62,947 nt of DNA from an uncultured Pelagibacteraceae bacterium (GTDB lineage: Bacteria; Pseudomonadota; Alphaproteobacteria; Pelagibacterales; Pelagibacteraceae), in contig CACGSX010000005.1 of NCBI GenBank assembly GCA_902575835.1, positions 1 to 62,947 on the forward strand, in the 5' to 3' direction. Positions 27,232 through 37,157 of this stretch are shown here, in pieces. The position numbers and the translations under genes are program-made. Within the stretch, counting starts at the first letter, position 1. The number at the start of each line of letters is the position of its first letter. The notes below the pieces were generated by a model. That model was not told where the DNA came from. It was given only the letters and a program-made list of their open reading frames with translations, and ran no database searches.

Positions 27232-28784
27232 TAAATTAGTTTTTCCTTATGTTTGTTTTTGATGACATAGTAAGCAGTGATCAGACGGGCAATGAAATAG
27301 ACAGAAAATAATGTTGTCAGTATTCCAATTCCTAGGGTTATGGAAAATCCTTTTATAGGTCCAGATCCCATGAAGAAAAGGATTACTGCAGCGATTAAAG
27401 TTGTAATATTGGCATCTAAAATTGTTGTTCGTGATTTTGTATAACCAGAATCAAATGCTACGATTGAATTATTCTCATTTTTTAATTCTTCTTTAATTCT
27501 CTCAAAAATTAATACATTTGCATCAACGGCCATACCAACTGTTAATATAATTCCTGCAATACCAGGGAGTGTAAGAGTTGCTTCAAATAATGTTAAAATT
27601 CCAACCAATAAAAATAGGTTAGAAATTAAAGCCAAGTTAGCAATTAAACCAAAAAATCTATATTTATAAACCATAAAGGCAACGACTAAGATAAATCCTA
27701 TTATCAATGACATAATTCCTGCATTAATTGAGTCTTTTCCAAGGTCAGGACCTACAGTTCTTTCTTCGATAATATTAAGTGGAGCCGGTAAAGCACCTGA
27801 TCTTAAGAGTAAAGCTAAATCTGTTGCTGATTGAAAAGTAAAATCTCCAGAAATTTGACCGTTTCCACCTACTATCGGTTCTTGAACGGTTGGTGAACTA
27901 ATTATTTTACCATCCAAAATAATTGCCAAACTTTTACCAACTCCGGATGAAGTTGCTTTACCAAATTTTCTTGCCCCAACTCTATCTAATGAGAATGAAA
28001 CAACTGTTTCGTTAGTTTGATTATTCATGGTAGGTTTAGCATCAACTAAATTATCACCGCTAATTATAATTCTCTTACTTACTATAGCTTCTCTGTCACC
28101 ACTTTCATATTGGAGTAACTCTGTTCCAAAGGATTGCTCTTGATTAGTAGCAACAAATTGAAAAGTTAAGTTTGCAGTTTTTCCTAACAATGATTTAATT
28201 CTTCCTGGATCATCGAGGCCAGGTAATTCTACCAATATTCTATCATTTCCTCTTTTAAGAATATTAGGCTCATTTGTGCCAACTTCATCAACTCTTCTTC
28301 TAACAGTTTCAATTGCTTGATCTAAAGACGAATTTTTTAATAACACCAGTCCGTAATCAGAATAAGTTAATTTGAATGAGTTATCCTCGTTTTCAATATC
28401 AAATTCATGTGATTTAAATTGCTGAAAATATGTATTAATCTCACTCTTATCATCATCTAGAAGTGATAATACTTCTTCTTTTTTCATAATATTTACATCA
28501 AAAAATATTGATTGGTCTTTGATTGAGAAATTTCTAATTTTAATATTTTTATCTTTAAAAAATTTTTTTAACTCCAAAACTTTACTTTGAAGTCTTTGGA
28601 CAATTACAGGATTATTATCAATTTCTAGTAATAAATACGAACCACCTTGTAAGTCTAATCCTAATTTTATATTTTTGGAGAAAAATTCATCATCAACTTT
28701 TGTAAAGTTGGAAATAGTAAAATAGGAAATTATAAGTGTAAAAATTAAAACACTAAAAACTCTTAATTTAGAAAAATATAACAC
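27231..28784 (-). CDS. secD: Protein translocase subunit SecD
   Basis: The 517-residue partner of SecF. It has an N-terminal helix, GLDLQGGSYLLLEID, and a periplasmic P1 domain with VRRRVDEVGTNEPNI and RILVELPGL. The C-terminal membrane bundle has GMAVDANVLIFERIKEE. It starts with GTG at 28784 and lies 12 bp from yajC, giving the usual yajC-secD-secF order. Confidence 0.97.
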   Translation of the reverse strand: MLYFSKLRVFSVLIFTLIISYFTISNFTKVDDEFFSKNIKLGLDLQGGSYLLLEIDNNPVIVQRLQSKVLELKKFFKDKNIKIRNFSIKDQSIFFDVNIMKKEEVLSLLDDDKSEINTYFQQFKSHEFDIENEDNSFKLTYSDYGLVLLKNSSLDQAIETVRRRVDEVGTNEPNILKRGNDRILVELPGLDDPGRIKSLLGKTANLTFQFVATNQEQSFGTELLQYESGDREAIVSKRIIISGDNLVDAKPTMNNQTNETVVSFSLDRVGARKFGKATSSGVGKSLAIILDGKIISSPTVQEPIVGGNGQISGDFTFQSATDLALLLRSGALPAPLNIIEERTVGPDLGKDSINAGIMSLIIGFILVVAFMVYKYRFFGLIANLALISNLFLLVGILTLFEATLTLPGIAGIILTVGMAVDANVLIFERIKEELKNENNSIVAFDSGYTKSRTTILDANITTLIAAVILFFMGSGPIKGFSITLGIGILTTLFSVYFIARLITAYYVIKNKHKEKLI

Positions 28785-28796
28785 TTTAAAAAGTTA

Positions 28797-29081
28797 TTAT
28801 TTTTTTGGTTCAGCCTGAGTAACTAATCCTTGTATTCCTGTAGCTCGAACAATTTCAACTTTAACATTATCAGCTATCATAACTTCTACTTTTTCATTAT
28901 CGATAACTCGTTCTACAGTACCAACGATACCACCAGAGGTAATAACTTTATCTCCACGCTTTAAAGCTTCAACCATAGCCTTATGTTCTTTGACTTTCTT
29001 TTGCTGGGGTCTAATTAAAAAAAAGTAAAATATTACAAATATTAAAATTAGGGGTATAAATTGTCCAATTCCTGCGTCCAT
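28797..29081 (-). CDS. yajC: Sec translocase accessory protein YajC
   Basis: A 94-residue single-pass membrane protein of the SecDF-YajC complex. The N-terminal helix FIPLILIFVIFYFFLIRP is followed by QQKKVKEHKAMVEALKRGDKV and the ITSGGIVGTVERV strand pair that define the family. It is the first gene of yajC-secD-secF. Confidence 0.95.
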   Translation of the reverse strand: MDAGIGQFIPLILIFVIFYFFLIRPQQKKVKEHKAMVEALKRGDKVITSGGIVGTVERVIDNEKVEVMIADNVKVEIVRATGIQGLVTQAEPKK

Positions 29082-29138
29082 GTTAAGTCCTTAAAAAGTT
29101 AACGATTATTTATACTATAAACTTTTAGAAGACAACTC

Positions 29139-30398
29139 TTAATTGATACCTATTTTCTCCATATTGTTCATATATGGTCTTAGTTTTTCAGGAATAATTA
29201 TTGAACCGTCCTCCGTTTGATAATTTTCTAATATCGCAATTAAAGTTCTACCAACGGCAAGTCCGCTCCCATTTAAAGTACCAACAAATTCATTTTCGTT
29301 ATTATTATTTTTATATCGAGCTTTCATTCTTTTAGCCTGAAATGTTCCACATGAAGAACAGCTTGATATTTCTCTATATTTATTTTCAGATGGAAGCCAA
29401 ACCTCTATGTCATAAGTTTTTTCTGCACTAAAACCCATATCACCTGTGCTTAAAATAATTTTTCTGTAAGGTAATTGTAAATCATCTAAAATTTTAGTTG
29501 CACAATTAGTCATTCTCTCTAGTTCTTCAATGCATTTATTATTTTCTACAATACTGACTAATTCAACTTTATAAAATTGATGCTGTCTAATCATGCCCTT
29601 TGTATCTTTACCATAACTTCCTGCTTCTTTTCTAAAACAAGGTGTTGATGCAACTAATCTCATTGGCAATGATTTTAGATTTAATATCTGATTTTTAACC
29701 ATATTAGTTAAGATCACTTCAGCAGTAGGGATTAAAAACTTTCTATCATTTTTATCATCAAACTTAATTTCGAATTGATCATTTTCAAATTTAGGTAATT
29801 GGCCAGTTCCAAACATAGTGTTGTCTGTAGCCATTAAAGGTGGAGAGATTTCAGTGTAGCCGTTATTATTGACATGTGTATCAATCATAAAATTAGAAAT
29901 TGCTCTTTCTAATGATGCTAATTTGTCTTTAACAAAAACAAATCTTGATCCAGTTGTTTTTGTTGCTAAATCAAAATCTAACATATTCAGTTTTTCACCA
30001 ATTTCATAATGAGATTTCGGTTTAAAACTCATTTCTTTAATTTCACCAGATTTTATAACCTCTTTATTGCTGTTTTCATCCTTACCAACTGGGACATCAT
30101 TCAATGGTAAATTAGGAATATTGCTTAATATCTGATCAAGTTGGTCTTTAACATTTTTTTGATTTTTACTTAAATCATCTATTTTATTTGAAATTTCTTT
30201 TGACTTTTCAAAAAGGGTTTCATCTTTAGATTTAGAAATAGATTTTTTTTCCATTTCTAATTTTTCTTTTTCTTGAATTAATTTTCTATTTTCTTCATCG
30301 AGATTTAGTATTTGATCAAAGTCTACATCAACGTTTCGATTTTTAATTGTATTTTTAAAATTATCGATATCTTTTCTAATATCCTTAATATTGTGCAT
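29139..30398 (-). CDS. serS: Seryl-tRNA synthetase
   Basis: Charges tRNA-Ser. The 419-residue class II enzyme has an N-terminal coiled coil (about 25-105). Motif 2 lies in FRKEAGSYGKDTKGMIRQHQF and motif 3 in NGSGLAVGRTLIAILENYQ. IPTAEVILTN and TYDIEVWLPSE are also conserved. It overlaps tatC by 14 bp. A matching tRNA-Ser(TGA) is in this window. Confidence 0.97.
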   Translation of the reverse strand: MHNIKDIRKDIDNFKNTIKNRNVDVDFDQILNLDEENRKLIQEKEKLEMEKKSISKSKDETLFEKSKEISNKIDDLSKNQKNVKDQLDQILSNIPNLPLNDVPVGKDENSNKEVIKSGEIKEMSFKPKSHYEIGEKLNMLDFDLATKTTGSRFVFVKDKLASLERAISNFMIDTHVNNNGYTEISPPLMATDNTMFGTGQLPKFENDQFEIKFDDKNDRKFLIPTAEVILTNMVKNQILNLKSLPMRLVASTPCFRKEAGSYGKDTKGMIRQHQFYKVELVSIVENNKCIEELERMTNCATKILDDLQLPYRKIILSTGDMGFSAEKTYDIEVWLPSENKYREISSCSSCGTFQAKRMKARYKNNNNENEFVGTLNGSGLAVGRTLIAILENYQTEDGSIIIPEKLRPYMNNMEKIGIN

Positions 30399-31158
30399 TT
30401 CTCTCTTGAGCTTTCTTTTCGATAATATTTACAGAAAAAATTGACAATTCATATAAAATTAACAAAGGTATTGCTAAACCTATTTGTGTAATTGGATCTG
30501 GTGGAGTTAATATTGCAGCAGCAGCAAATATTATTACAACGAAATATTTTCTTCTTTCTCTTAAATAAGTTGAATTTACAACTCCTATTCTTGCAAGCAA
30601 ACTTAATACAACTGGTAGCTGAAAACTTAATCCAAATGCAAAAATTAATTTCATCACAAGAGATAAATATTCATTTACTTTAGCTTCTAATTGAATTGGT
30701 AAGCTAGTTCCAAGTCCTGCACTTTCAAATGATAAAAAAAATTTAAATGCTAGTGGCATAATTAGATAATAAACAAGCATACCTCCCAGTAAAAAAAGTA
30801 TTGGTGTAATTACTAAGTAAGGCATAATTGCTTTCTTTTCATGGGTGTATAATCCTGGTGCAATAAATTTCCAAATTTGAATAAGGATATATGGACTGGT
30901 CACAAAGAAAGCTGCAAAAAAAGAAACTTTAAGATATGTTAAAAATGTTTCTTGAAGAGCGGTAAAAATTAATCTTCTATCTACATTATCATCTTTTACA
31001 GCATTAGCGTAAGGTTCAACTAAAAATCCATATATGTATTCAGAAAAATAGTAACAAACCACAAATAATACCGCTAAGAAGATAAATGAATTTATTAGTC
31101 TTTGTCTTAATTCAGTAAGATGACTTATAAAACCTGTTTCTTTTTTTTTAGCTGTCAT
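30385..31158 (-). CDS. tatC: Sec-independent translocase TatC
   Basis: Signal-receptor subunit of the twin-arginine export system, which moves folded proteins. The 257 residues hold six helices, the N-terminal signature SHLTELRQRLINS, the periplasmic FxxxF/P-rich segment FVTSPYILIQIWKFIAPGL, and FGLSFQLPVV. It overlaps tatB by 11 bp and serS by 14 bp. Confidence 0.96.
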   Translation of the reverse strand: MTAKKKETGFISHLTELRQRLINSFIFLAVLFVVCYYFSEYIYGFLVEPYANAVKDDNVDRRLIFTALQETFLTYLKVSFFAAFFVTSPYILIQIWKFIAPGLYTHEKKAIMPYLVITPILFLLGGMLVYYLIMPLAFKFFLSFESAGLGTSLPIQLEAKVNEYLSLVMKLIFAFGLSFQLPVVLSLLARIGVVNSTYLRERRKYFVVIIFAAAAILTPPDPITQIGLAIPLLILYELSIFSVNIIEKKAQERNAQY

Positions 31159-31384
31159 CTTTAGGTTTATCCTCTTTCATAATTTCAGTATTTTTTTTTA
31201 ATTCTTCTTTAATTGAAACATCCGTTATTTCTGTAACTTGATTTTGAACATCTGAAAAATATCTTTTGGCTGAACCTATCCATGATCCAACTTTTTTTAA
31301 CATTACAGGAAAGTCTTTTGGTCCTACAACTATTATTGCAATAGAAACTATTATTAATATTTCAAACCAGCCGATCTGTGGCAT
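31148..31384 (-). CDS. tatB: Sec-independent translocase TatB
   Basis: A 78-residue protein with the N-terminal helix IGWFEILIIVSIAIIVVGPKD, an amphipathic helix, and an acidic/basic tail. The VGPKDFP motif separates TatB from TatA (FGRGK here). It is short for TatB, as expected in a reduced genome. It lies between tatA and tatC. Confidence 0.93.
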   Translation of the reverse strand: MPQIGWFEILIIVSIAIIVVGPKDFPVMLKKVGSWIGSAKRYFSDVQNQVTEITDVSIKEELKKNTEIMKEDKPKDDS

Positions 31385-31387
31385 TGA

Positions 31388-31585
31388 TTACTCTTTTTTG
31401 TCTGAGTCTTGATTTTCAGATATATTTTTTGGTTGGCTATCTTCTGTAGCATCTGTAGCCATACCTTTTTTAAAACTTTTAATTCCTTTAGCAACATCAC
31501 CCATAAGACTAGAGATTTTACCTCTACCAAAAAGTAACACCACTAAAATTACTACAATTGCAATTTGCCAAAATCCTATACTCAT
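31388..31585 (-). CDS. tatA: Sec-independent translocase TatA
   Basis: A 65-residue pore-forming subunit: the helix [20 protein letters not shown], the amphipathic segment [16 protein letters not shown], and an acidic tail. FGRGK and GxxxKxFKKG are standard TatA marks. It is first in tatABC and lies 42 bp downstream of scpB. Confidence 0.95.
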   Translation of the reverse strand: MSIGFWQIAIVVILVVLLFGRGKISSLMGDVAKGIKSFKKGMATDATEDSQPKNISENQDSDKKE

Positions 31586-31627
31586 AATTACTTATAACCT
31601 TATAATTTTAGTTTTAAAACTATTTTT

Positions 31628-32320
31628 TTATTTATCAGTGTTGGTATTAAGAGTGCTATTAAGCATCTCATCTATATCGGAGTATATATTTTCCTTTTTA
31701 TCCTCTTGTTTTTCTTTATAGAATTTGCCTGTTCCAAATATAGATGCATCTACACTAGATGTATCGATAAGACCTGCGGTTCCTAATTCATCGACAGTTG
31801 GAAGATCTGATAATTTTTGGAGATTGAAATGACTTAAAAAGTCATCTGTTGTTCCATATTGAATAGGTTTGCCAGGGGCATCTTTTCGACCTTGAGGTCT
31901 AACCCAATTCAATTCCATCAATATCTCAATTGTATTATTTCCAAACGCAACTCCACGAATTTCTTCTATTTCAGCTCTAGTGACTGGTTGATGATAAACA
32001 ATAATTGCAAGTGTTTCTATCGCAGCCTTTGATAGTTTTTTTTCAACAGTTTTTTGTTGAGACATTAATGAGGATAAATTTGGTGAAGTTCTAAAAGACC
32101 ATTTATTGGATATACAGACTAAATTTATTCCACGATCAGAATAAAAATTCTGAAGTTTTAGTAAAGATTTTTCAACATCTGTCTTTTTTGAAATTTTATT
32201 TTCAATAGTTTCAATATTTAAAGGCTCTGCAGCTGCAAAAACAATAGCCTCTATTTCTTTATCAACATCACTTAATTTAGATGGAAATGATACAACATTA
32301 TTTTTTTTTAATTTATTCAT
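31628..32320 (-). CDS. scpB: Segregation and condensation protein B
   Basis: Winged-helix partner of the SMC complex that compacts and separates chromosomes. The 230 residues include IEAIVFAAAEPL and the KAAIETLAIIVYHQPVTRAEIEEIRGV block. GRKDAPGKPIQYGTTDDFLSHF completes the family pattern. It overlaps scpA by one base. Confidence 0.95.
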   Translation of the reverse strand: MNKLKKNNVVSFPSKLSDVDKEIEAIVFAAAEPLNIETIENKISKKTDVEKSLLKLQNFYSDRGINLVCISNKWSFRTSPNLSSLMSQQKTVEKKLSKAAIETLAIIVYHQPVTRAEIEEIRGVAFGNNTIEILMELNWVRPQGRKDAPGKPIQYGTTDDFLSHFNLQKLSDLPTVDELGTAGLIDTSSVDASIFGTGKFYKEKQEDKKENIYSDIDEMLNSTLNTNTDK

Positions 32321-33051
32321 TAGATTTTTTTTATATATATATCCTCAAATAAATTATTTTGTTTAATAGATATATTACCTTCTTTTGCAAGCTCTAAAGA
32401 TCCAGCAAAAATTCCTGCATTACCAGTCTTGCTTAAAGTTTTAGAGTTTCTAAAATTTTTTGGTATTAGATCAGTCATATTTTTCCAATCATTTAAATTA
32501 TTGTAAAACTCTTTTATAACTTTAATACCTTCTTCAGTAGTAAATACTGGAAGTTTCGGAATATTCATTCTCTGAAAATCTTTTGTCATTACGATATTCG
32601 AATACGTTTTTAATAATTCAAATAATGTTAAAGAATATTGAGAGTTATATATTGATCTCATTCCACTTTTTGAACCTCTCATAAAAATATCTTTGCCTAA
32701 TCTTTTTCTACTCAACATCTGAGAAGACAATAATCTTATTAATTCTAGTTTTTTAAGTTGGAGTTTTAATTTTTCTGCCACTTCAAGTGCTTTAAATTCC
32801 TCTTCCTCTGTTTCTGGTAATAGTAGTTTAGATTTAAGATATGTTAACCAAGTAGCCATTAATAAATATTCTGAGGCCAATTCTAAATTTAAATTTTCAG
32901 TTTTTGTTATAAAATCATGAAATTGATCTGCTAATTTAGTAATTGATATATTTTCCAAATCAACTTTTTGTGATTTTGCTAAATCTAAAAGTATTTCTAA
33001 TGATCCAGAATAATTACTAAGATCAACATTAAATTCTAAAGAATCACTCAT
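32320..33051 (-). CDS. scpA: Segregation and condensation protein A
   Basis: Kleisin subunit of the SMC complex. The 243-residue protein has the N-terminal SGSLEILLDLAKSQKVDLENI and ASEYLLMATWLTYLKSKLLLPE motifs that contact the SMC neck. The C-terminal part is shorter and divergent. It sits 10 bp after nagZ, the order found across Alphaproteobacteria. Confidence 0.94.
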   Translation of the reverse strand: MSDSLEFNVDLSNYSGSLEILLDLAKSQKVDLENISITKLADQFHDFITKTENLNLELASEYLLMATWLTYLKSKLLLPETEEEEFKALEVAEKLKLQLKKLELIRLLSSQMLSRKRLGKDIFMRGSKSGMRSIYNSQYSLTLFELLKTYSNIVMTKDFQRMNIPKLPVFTTEEGIKVIKEFYNNLNDWKNMTDLIPKNFRNSKTLSKTGNAGIFAGSLELAKEGNISIKQNNLFEDIYIKKI

Positions 33052-33061
33052 GAATATAAAT

Positions 33062-34012
33062 TTAACTTATTATTTTAATTAATTTAGAAGTTTTTTTTAC
33101 AATAAAATCATCAATATATGGAGAGTTTTTACCTACAATCTTCATTTCTACTAGTTTGCCGTTACAATGGAGTACTAAATTACATCCTGCCTTAAATGAT
33201 TTGATCACGTTTTCTTTTAAATTTCCGCTCTGAGCACCCATTGAAATATCATCTGTCATAATAATATTTTTAAATTTTAACTTATCACGAATTAATTTAA
33301 TAATTATTTTCGAATGAGGAACATTGTTAATTTTATCAATTTTTTTGAAAAGCAAATGTCCAGTCATCCCAAGAATTGCTTTTTTTTTAAAAAAAGGAAC
33401 AAAATCATATCTATCCAGATATTTAAGATTTTTACTTATAATTGGTAATTTAATATGACTATCAGCAGTAGCTAATCCATGTCCAGGAAGGTGCTTAATT
33501 ACTGTTCCAATTCTATTTTCATGAAATCTAGCTATAGATATATTGCCTATTTTAGACAAAGTTTTTTTATTACTTGAATAGGAACGATCACCTATAATTT
33601 TATGAGACTTATTTCGTCTTAGATCCAATACAGGGACAGTATTAACGTTAATACCAATAAGTCTTAACAAATAGGATATTTGCTTTACATAAACATTAAA
33701 ATAAATATCAAATTTTTTTTTATCTTTTGAATACAAATCACCAAAATATTTTGCGCTAAAAATGGAATTATCTATAAATTTTCTTAATCTACTTACTCTT
33801 CCACCCTCTTCATCAATTAAAATTGGATAATTAGAATTTTTAAATATTTTTTTAATGGAATTGGTTAATTTTTGAACTTGATTGATAGATTTTATATTTC
33901 TAGAAAAAAGAATTATTCCCCATGGCTTATATTTTTTTAAAAAGCTTACTTCACTTTTTTTTAAATTATGCCCACTAATGCCACATATAAAAGCTCTAGT
34001 TTTTTTAATCAT
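33062..34012 (-). CDS. nagZ: Beta-N-acetylhexosaminidase
   Basis: Removes GlcNAc from anhydro-muropeptides during cell-wall recycling. The 316-residue GH3 enzyme has LIDEEGGRVSRLR, VIKHLPGHGLATADSHIKLP (loop His and substrate Lys/His) and the nucleophile Asp in IIMTDDISMGA. There is no signal, so it is cytosolic. It overlaps the small gene upstream by 8 bp and fits with the mltB/dacC wall enzymes elsewhere in the window. Confidence 0.93.
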   Translation of the reverse strand: MIKKTRAFICGISGHNLKKSEVSFLKKYKPWGIILFSRNIKSINQVQKLTNSIKKIFKNSNYPILIDEEGGRVSRLRKFIDNSIFSAKYFGDLYSKDKKKFDIYFNVYVKQISYLLRLIGINVNTVPVLDLRRNKSHKIIGDRSYSSNKKTLSKIGNISIARFHENRIGTVIKHLPGHGLATADSHIKLPIISKNLKYLDRYDFVPFFKKKAILGMTGHLLFKKIDKINNVPHSKIIIKLIRDKLKFKNIIMTDDISMGAQSGNLKENVIKSFKAGCNLVLHCNGKLVEMKIVGKNSPYIDDFIVKKTSKLIKIIS

Positions 34013-34262
34013 TATATAACAATTCCCAAAAAGAATATTTTTTTGTGTTTTTATTTTTGTATTCTACATATTCAATAATGTTGTCCGTGTCATTTTTAAG
34101 AATAAATAAATTATTTTCGTTAGATGATATTTTTTCATCAATACTTGAAACTGCTCTATATGATTTCTTGTAATTATCATCTGAAAAATAATATCGTAGA
34201 GTAAAGAATAGAAAGAAAAATATAATTATTAAATAAAATAGATATTTGAGCTCTTTTAGCAT
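34005..34262 (-). CDS. Short single-pass membrane protein in the usual place of a SPOR-domain gene
   Basis: An 85-residue protein with one helix (about 8-26) and a short polar tail outside. I do not recognise a domain. In many Alphaproteobacteria the slot between argS and nagZ holds a long SPOR-domain protein with the same kind of N-terminal anchor. This gene may be its shortened descendant, having kept the anchor and lost the SPOR domain. It overlaps argS by one base and nagZ by 8 bp, so it is very probably translated. Confidence 0.75.
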   Translation of the reverse strand: MLKELKYLFYLIIIFFFLFFTLRYYFSDDNYKKSYRAVSSIDEKISSNENNLFILKNDTDNIIEYVEYKNKNTKKYSFWELLYND

Positions 34263-35992
34263 TACATTTTTTCAGGTGTATCAACACCTATAATATCCAT
34301 TCCAGTTTTAATTGTTTTTGCAATAGATTTTAAAAATATTAGTTTTTCGATATTTATTGTTTTATCATCATTGATAAATCTTTTTTCAACATCATCTTTT
34401 CCCATATTCCAATAGGAATGAAACTGTGATGATAACTCATATAAATATACAGGGATCCTATGAGGTTCTAGTTTTTTAGTGGAAATTTCTACACATTTAG
34501 GCCATTCGGATATTTTTTTAAAAATTTCAATTTCTTCATTATTAAATTGCATATTTTTATTTTCATTATCAATCTTGTCATCAATATTTTTATTTATATT
34601 TCTAAAAACCGATGAAATTCTAGCATAACAATATTGAACATAATAAAGCGGATTGTCTTTGGATTTTTCTTTTACTTTTGTAAAATCAAAATCTAATTCA
34701 GCATCATTACTTCTACTTAGCATAATAAATCTTGTTGCATCTTTTCCAACTTCAGAAATTAAATCTTCAACGGTAATGTAATCACCTTTTCTTTTAGACA
34801 TTTTAAAAGGTTTGCCATCTTTTATTAGCTTAACAAGTTGGCTTACTTTACAAATTAATTTATTTTTTTCCCCAGATAATGCTTCAACAACAGATGTAAT
34901 TCTTTTTATATAACCCGCATGATCTGCTCCTAAAATATTTATTAGTTTATCAAAGTTTCTATTTAGTTTTGTATTATGATATGCAACATCTCCAGCAAAA
35001 TAAGTCCATGTGTTATCAGATTTTTTCAATGCCCTATCTTTATCATCCCCAAAATCTGTAGATCTAAAAAGTAACTGATCTCTTTCTACCCAATTAGTTG
35101 TATCTTCTCCTTCGGGAGCTTTGATTTTTCCTATATATACAAATTTATCTTTTTTAAGTTTGTCAATAACCTTATCAACCTCTTTATTTTCAACTATTTC
35201 AGTCTCACTCGCAAAATTATCATGAATAATTCCCAAATTATTTAAATTAGTCTTAATGAGTTTAAGTGACTCTGTAATTGCTAGTTTAGTAAGTGTTAAC
35301 TTAATTTTTTCATAATCATCAAATTGTAAATCTTTATTATTATCTATAATATGTTGGGCTATATCCTTGATGTATTCTCCTGGATATAAATCATCCTCAT
35401 TTTGTGGAAAGGTTTGATTATCTAACTTTTCTTTTATTCTTAAATATACAGATCTAGTAAAATGTAAAATTTGGTTACCATGATCGTTTACGTAATATTC
35501 TTTTACAACTTCTTGATTGTTAAATTTTAACAAATTAGAGATAACATCACCTAGAATAGCACCTCTACAATGACCAACATGTAATGGTCCAGTGGGATTT
35601 GCTGACACGAATTCAATTAAATGTTTCTTTTTAGAGCCATTAAGTGATGCACCAAAATTATTAAGATTATTTATATTTAAAAGAAATGAAGTCCAAAACT
35701 CTTTTTTTAAAATAATATTTATAAATCCAGGATTTGCTATTTCTATCTTCTCAATATTATTATCATCTTTAAAGATAATATCTTTCAATTTTTCGGCAAT
35801 TTTAATTGGTGGTTCATTATTTGTTTTAGATAAAACCATTGCAACATTGGTTGACAGATCGCACTTAAATTTTTTAGGAGGTATATCTACATTTATACCA
35901 GATAAACTTTCAGGTAATAAAATTAGCTTTTCTTCACTTGCTAATTTAATTTTATTTAAAATTTTATTTAAGTATTCCTCAAATATATTCAT
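34262..35992 (-). CDS. argS: Arginyl-tRNA synthetase
   Basis: Charges tRNA-Arg. The 576-residue class I enzyme has HVGH at 138-141 (ANPTGPLHVGHCRGA), FKMSKRKGDYITVEDL, and a C-terminal DALR-type anticodon domain with YYVQYCYARISSV. It overlaps dgt by 4 bp. Confidence 0.97.
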   Translation of the reverse strand: MNIFEEYLNKILNKIKLASEEKLILLPESLSGINVDIPPKKFKCDLSTNVAMVLSKTNNEPPIKIAEKLKDIIFKDDNNIEKIEIANPGFINIILKKEFWTSFLLNINNLNNFGASLNGSKKKHLIEFVSANPTGPLHVGHCRGAILGDVISNLLKFNNQEVVKEYYVNDHGNQILHFTRSVYLRIKEKLDNQTFPQNEDDLYPGEYIKDIAQHIIDNNKDLQFDDYEKIKLTLTKLAITESLKLIKTNLNNLGIIHDNFASETEIVENKEVDKVIDKLKKDKFVYIGKIKAPEGEDTTNWVERDQLLFRSTDFGDDKDRALKKSDNTWTYFAGDVAYHNTKLNRNFDKLINILGADHAGYIKRITSVVEALSGEKNKLICKVSQLVKLIKDGKPFKMSKRKGDYITVEDLISEVGKDATRFIMLSRSNDAELDFDFTKVKEKSKDNPLYYVQYCYARISSVFRNINKNIDDKIDNENKNMQFNNEEIEIFKKISEWPKCVEISTKKLEPHRIPVYLYELSSQFHSYWNMGKDDVEKRFINDDKTINIEKLIFLKSIAKTIKTGMDIIGVDTPEKM

Positions 35993-37107
35993 TTTGATGC
36001 TCTATATAATTGTATGGCGTACCTATCAGTCATACCAGAAATATAATCAGATATAGCTCTTTCTTTGTTAGTTTTTAAATATTTAGTTTTAATATACTTT
36101 TTTGGATTTTTGTTAATTGCACTAAAAAGCTTTTTAATTATCTTTTTTCCTTCGTTATTTTTTTTTAATACATCTTTATTATTATACATAGTTATTCTAA
36201 GGAAATCTCTAATCTCATTTATAGTTATTTTTAATTTGTTGGAAAAATCAACAATTTGATTTTTTTTATTTGATACATCTTTTTTTATAGATATTTTGTT
36301 CATTAAAATATTTCTTGTTGTTGTTTTTATTAAGTCTTGAACCATTAAATTTATAGAGTCTCTTATAGTTTGGTATACAAGAATATCATTATTTTCACTT
36401 TTTAATTTATTTTTATATGATTTTAAAATTTCATCAAAAAAAGAGATTTGTTTAAGATCGTTTAAAGTAAATAATTTAGCTTTTATTCCATCTTGAATGT
36501 CATGGTTATTGTATGCAACGTCATCAGATATAGATGCAATTTGAGCCTCCAGTGAGGAGTTTTTTGAAAAATTAATTTTATTTTTTAAATTTTTCAAACC
36601 AATTAAATTATTTATTTTGACTAGTTTTGTTACCGGACCATTATGTTTAATAAGACCATCTAATGTTTCTAATGTTAAATTAAGACCTTGAAATTTAAAA
36701 TATTTATTTTCAATGAACATTACTATCCTAAGTGTTTGAAGATTGTGGTCAAATCCACCATATTCATACATACATTCATTTAGGGACTCTTCTCCCGCAT
36801 GACCAAAAGGGGTATGACCTAAATCATGAGCTAAGCTTAATGTTTCAGCTAAATCATCATTTAAACCTAAGTATTTAGCAATTGTTCTAGCAATTTGTGA
36901 AACTTCAATGGAATGAGTGATTCTGGTTCTATAATGATCTCCTTCAGTATTCACAAATACCTGGGTTTTGTGCTTCAATCTTCTAAATGAGGTAGAATGG
37001 ATTATTCTATCTCTATCTCTTTGAAAAGGTGATCTGAAAGGATTGCTCGCTTCTTTGAACAATCTACCTTTAGAAGCAAATGTTCCTAATTTTGAGTAAT
37101 TTTTCAT
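35989..37107 (-). CDS. dgt: Deoxyguanosinetriphosphate triphosphohydrolase-like protein
   Basis: An HD-domain dNTP triphosphohydrolase that controls nucleotide pools. The 372 residues contain RLKHKTQVFV, THSIEVSQIARTIA (first metal His), AHDLGHTPFGHAGE (HD pair) and SISDDVAYNNHD (last Asp). The Alphaproteobacterial form is about this length. It is first in the leftward run dgt-argS-...-serS and diverges from erpA. Confidence 0.93.
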   Translation of the reverse strand: MKNYSKLGTFASKGRLFKEASNPFRSPFQRDRDRIIHSTSFRRLKHKTQVFVNTEGDHYRTRITHSIEVSQIARTIAKYLGLNDDLAETLSLAHDLGHTPFGHAGEESLNECMYEYGGFDHNLQTLRIVMFIENKYFKFQGLNLTLETLDGLIKHNGPVTKLVKINNLIGLKNLKNKINFSKNSSLEAQIASISDDVAYNNHDIQDGIKAKLFTLNDLKQISFFDEILKSYKNKLKSENNDILVYQTIRDSINLMVQDLIKTTTRNILMNKISIKKDVSNKKNQIVDFSNKLKITINEIRDFLRITMYNNKDVLKKNNEGKKIIKKLFSAINKNPKKYIKTKYLKTNKERAISDYISGMTDRYAIQLYRASK

Positions 37108-37157
37108 TCTTTAAAAATGGTAAAATATTATTATATTGTTTGTATCAATGTTTAATT

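Noticed and set aside
37080..37157. Upstream start for erpA
   Set aside because: It overlaps the dgt coding start and adds 26 hydrophobic residues not found in A-type carriers.
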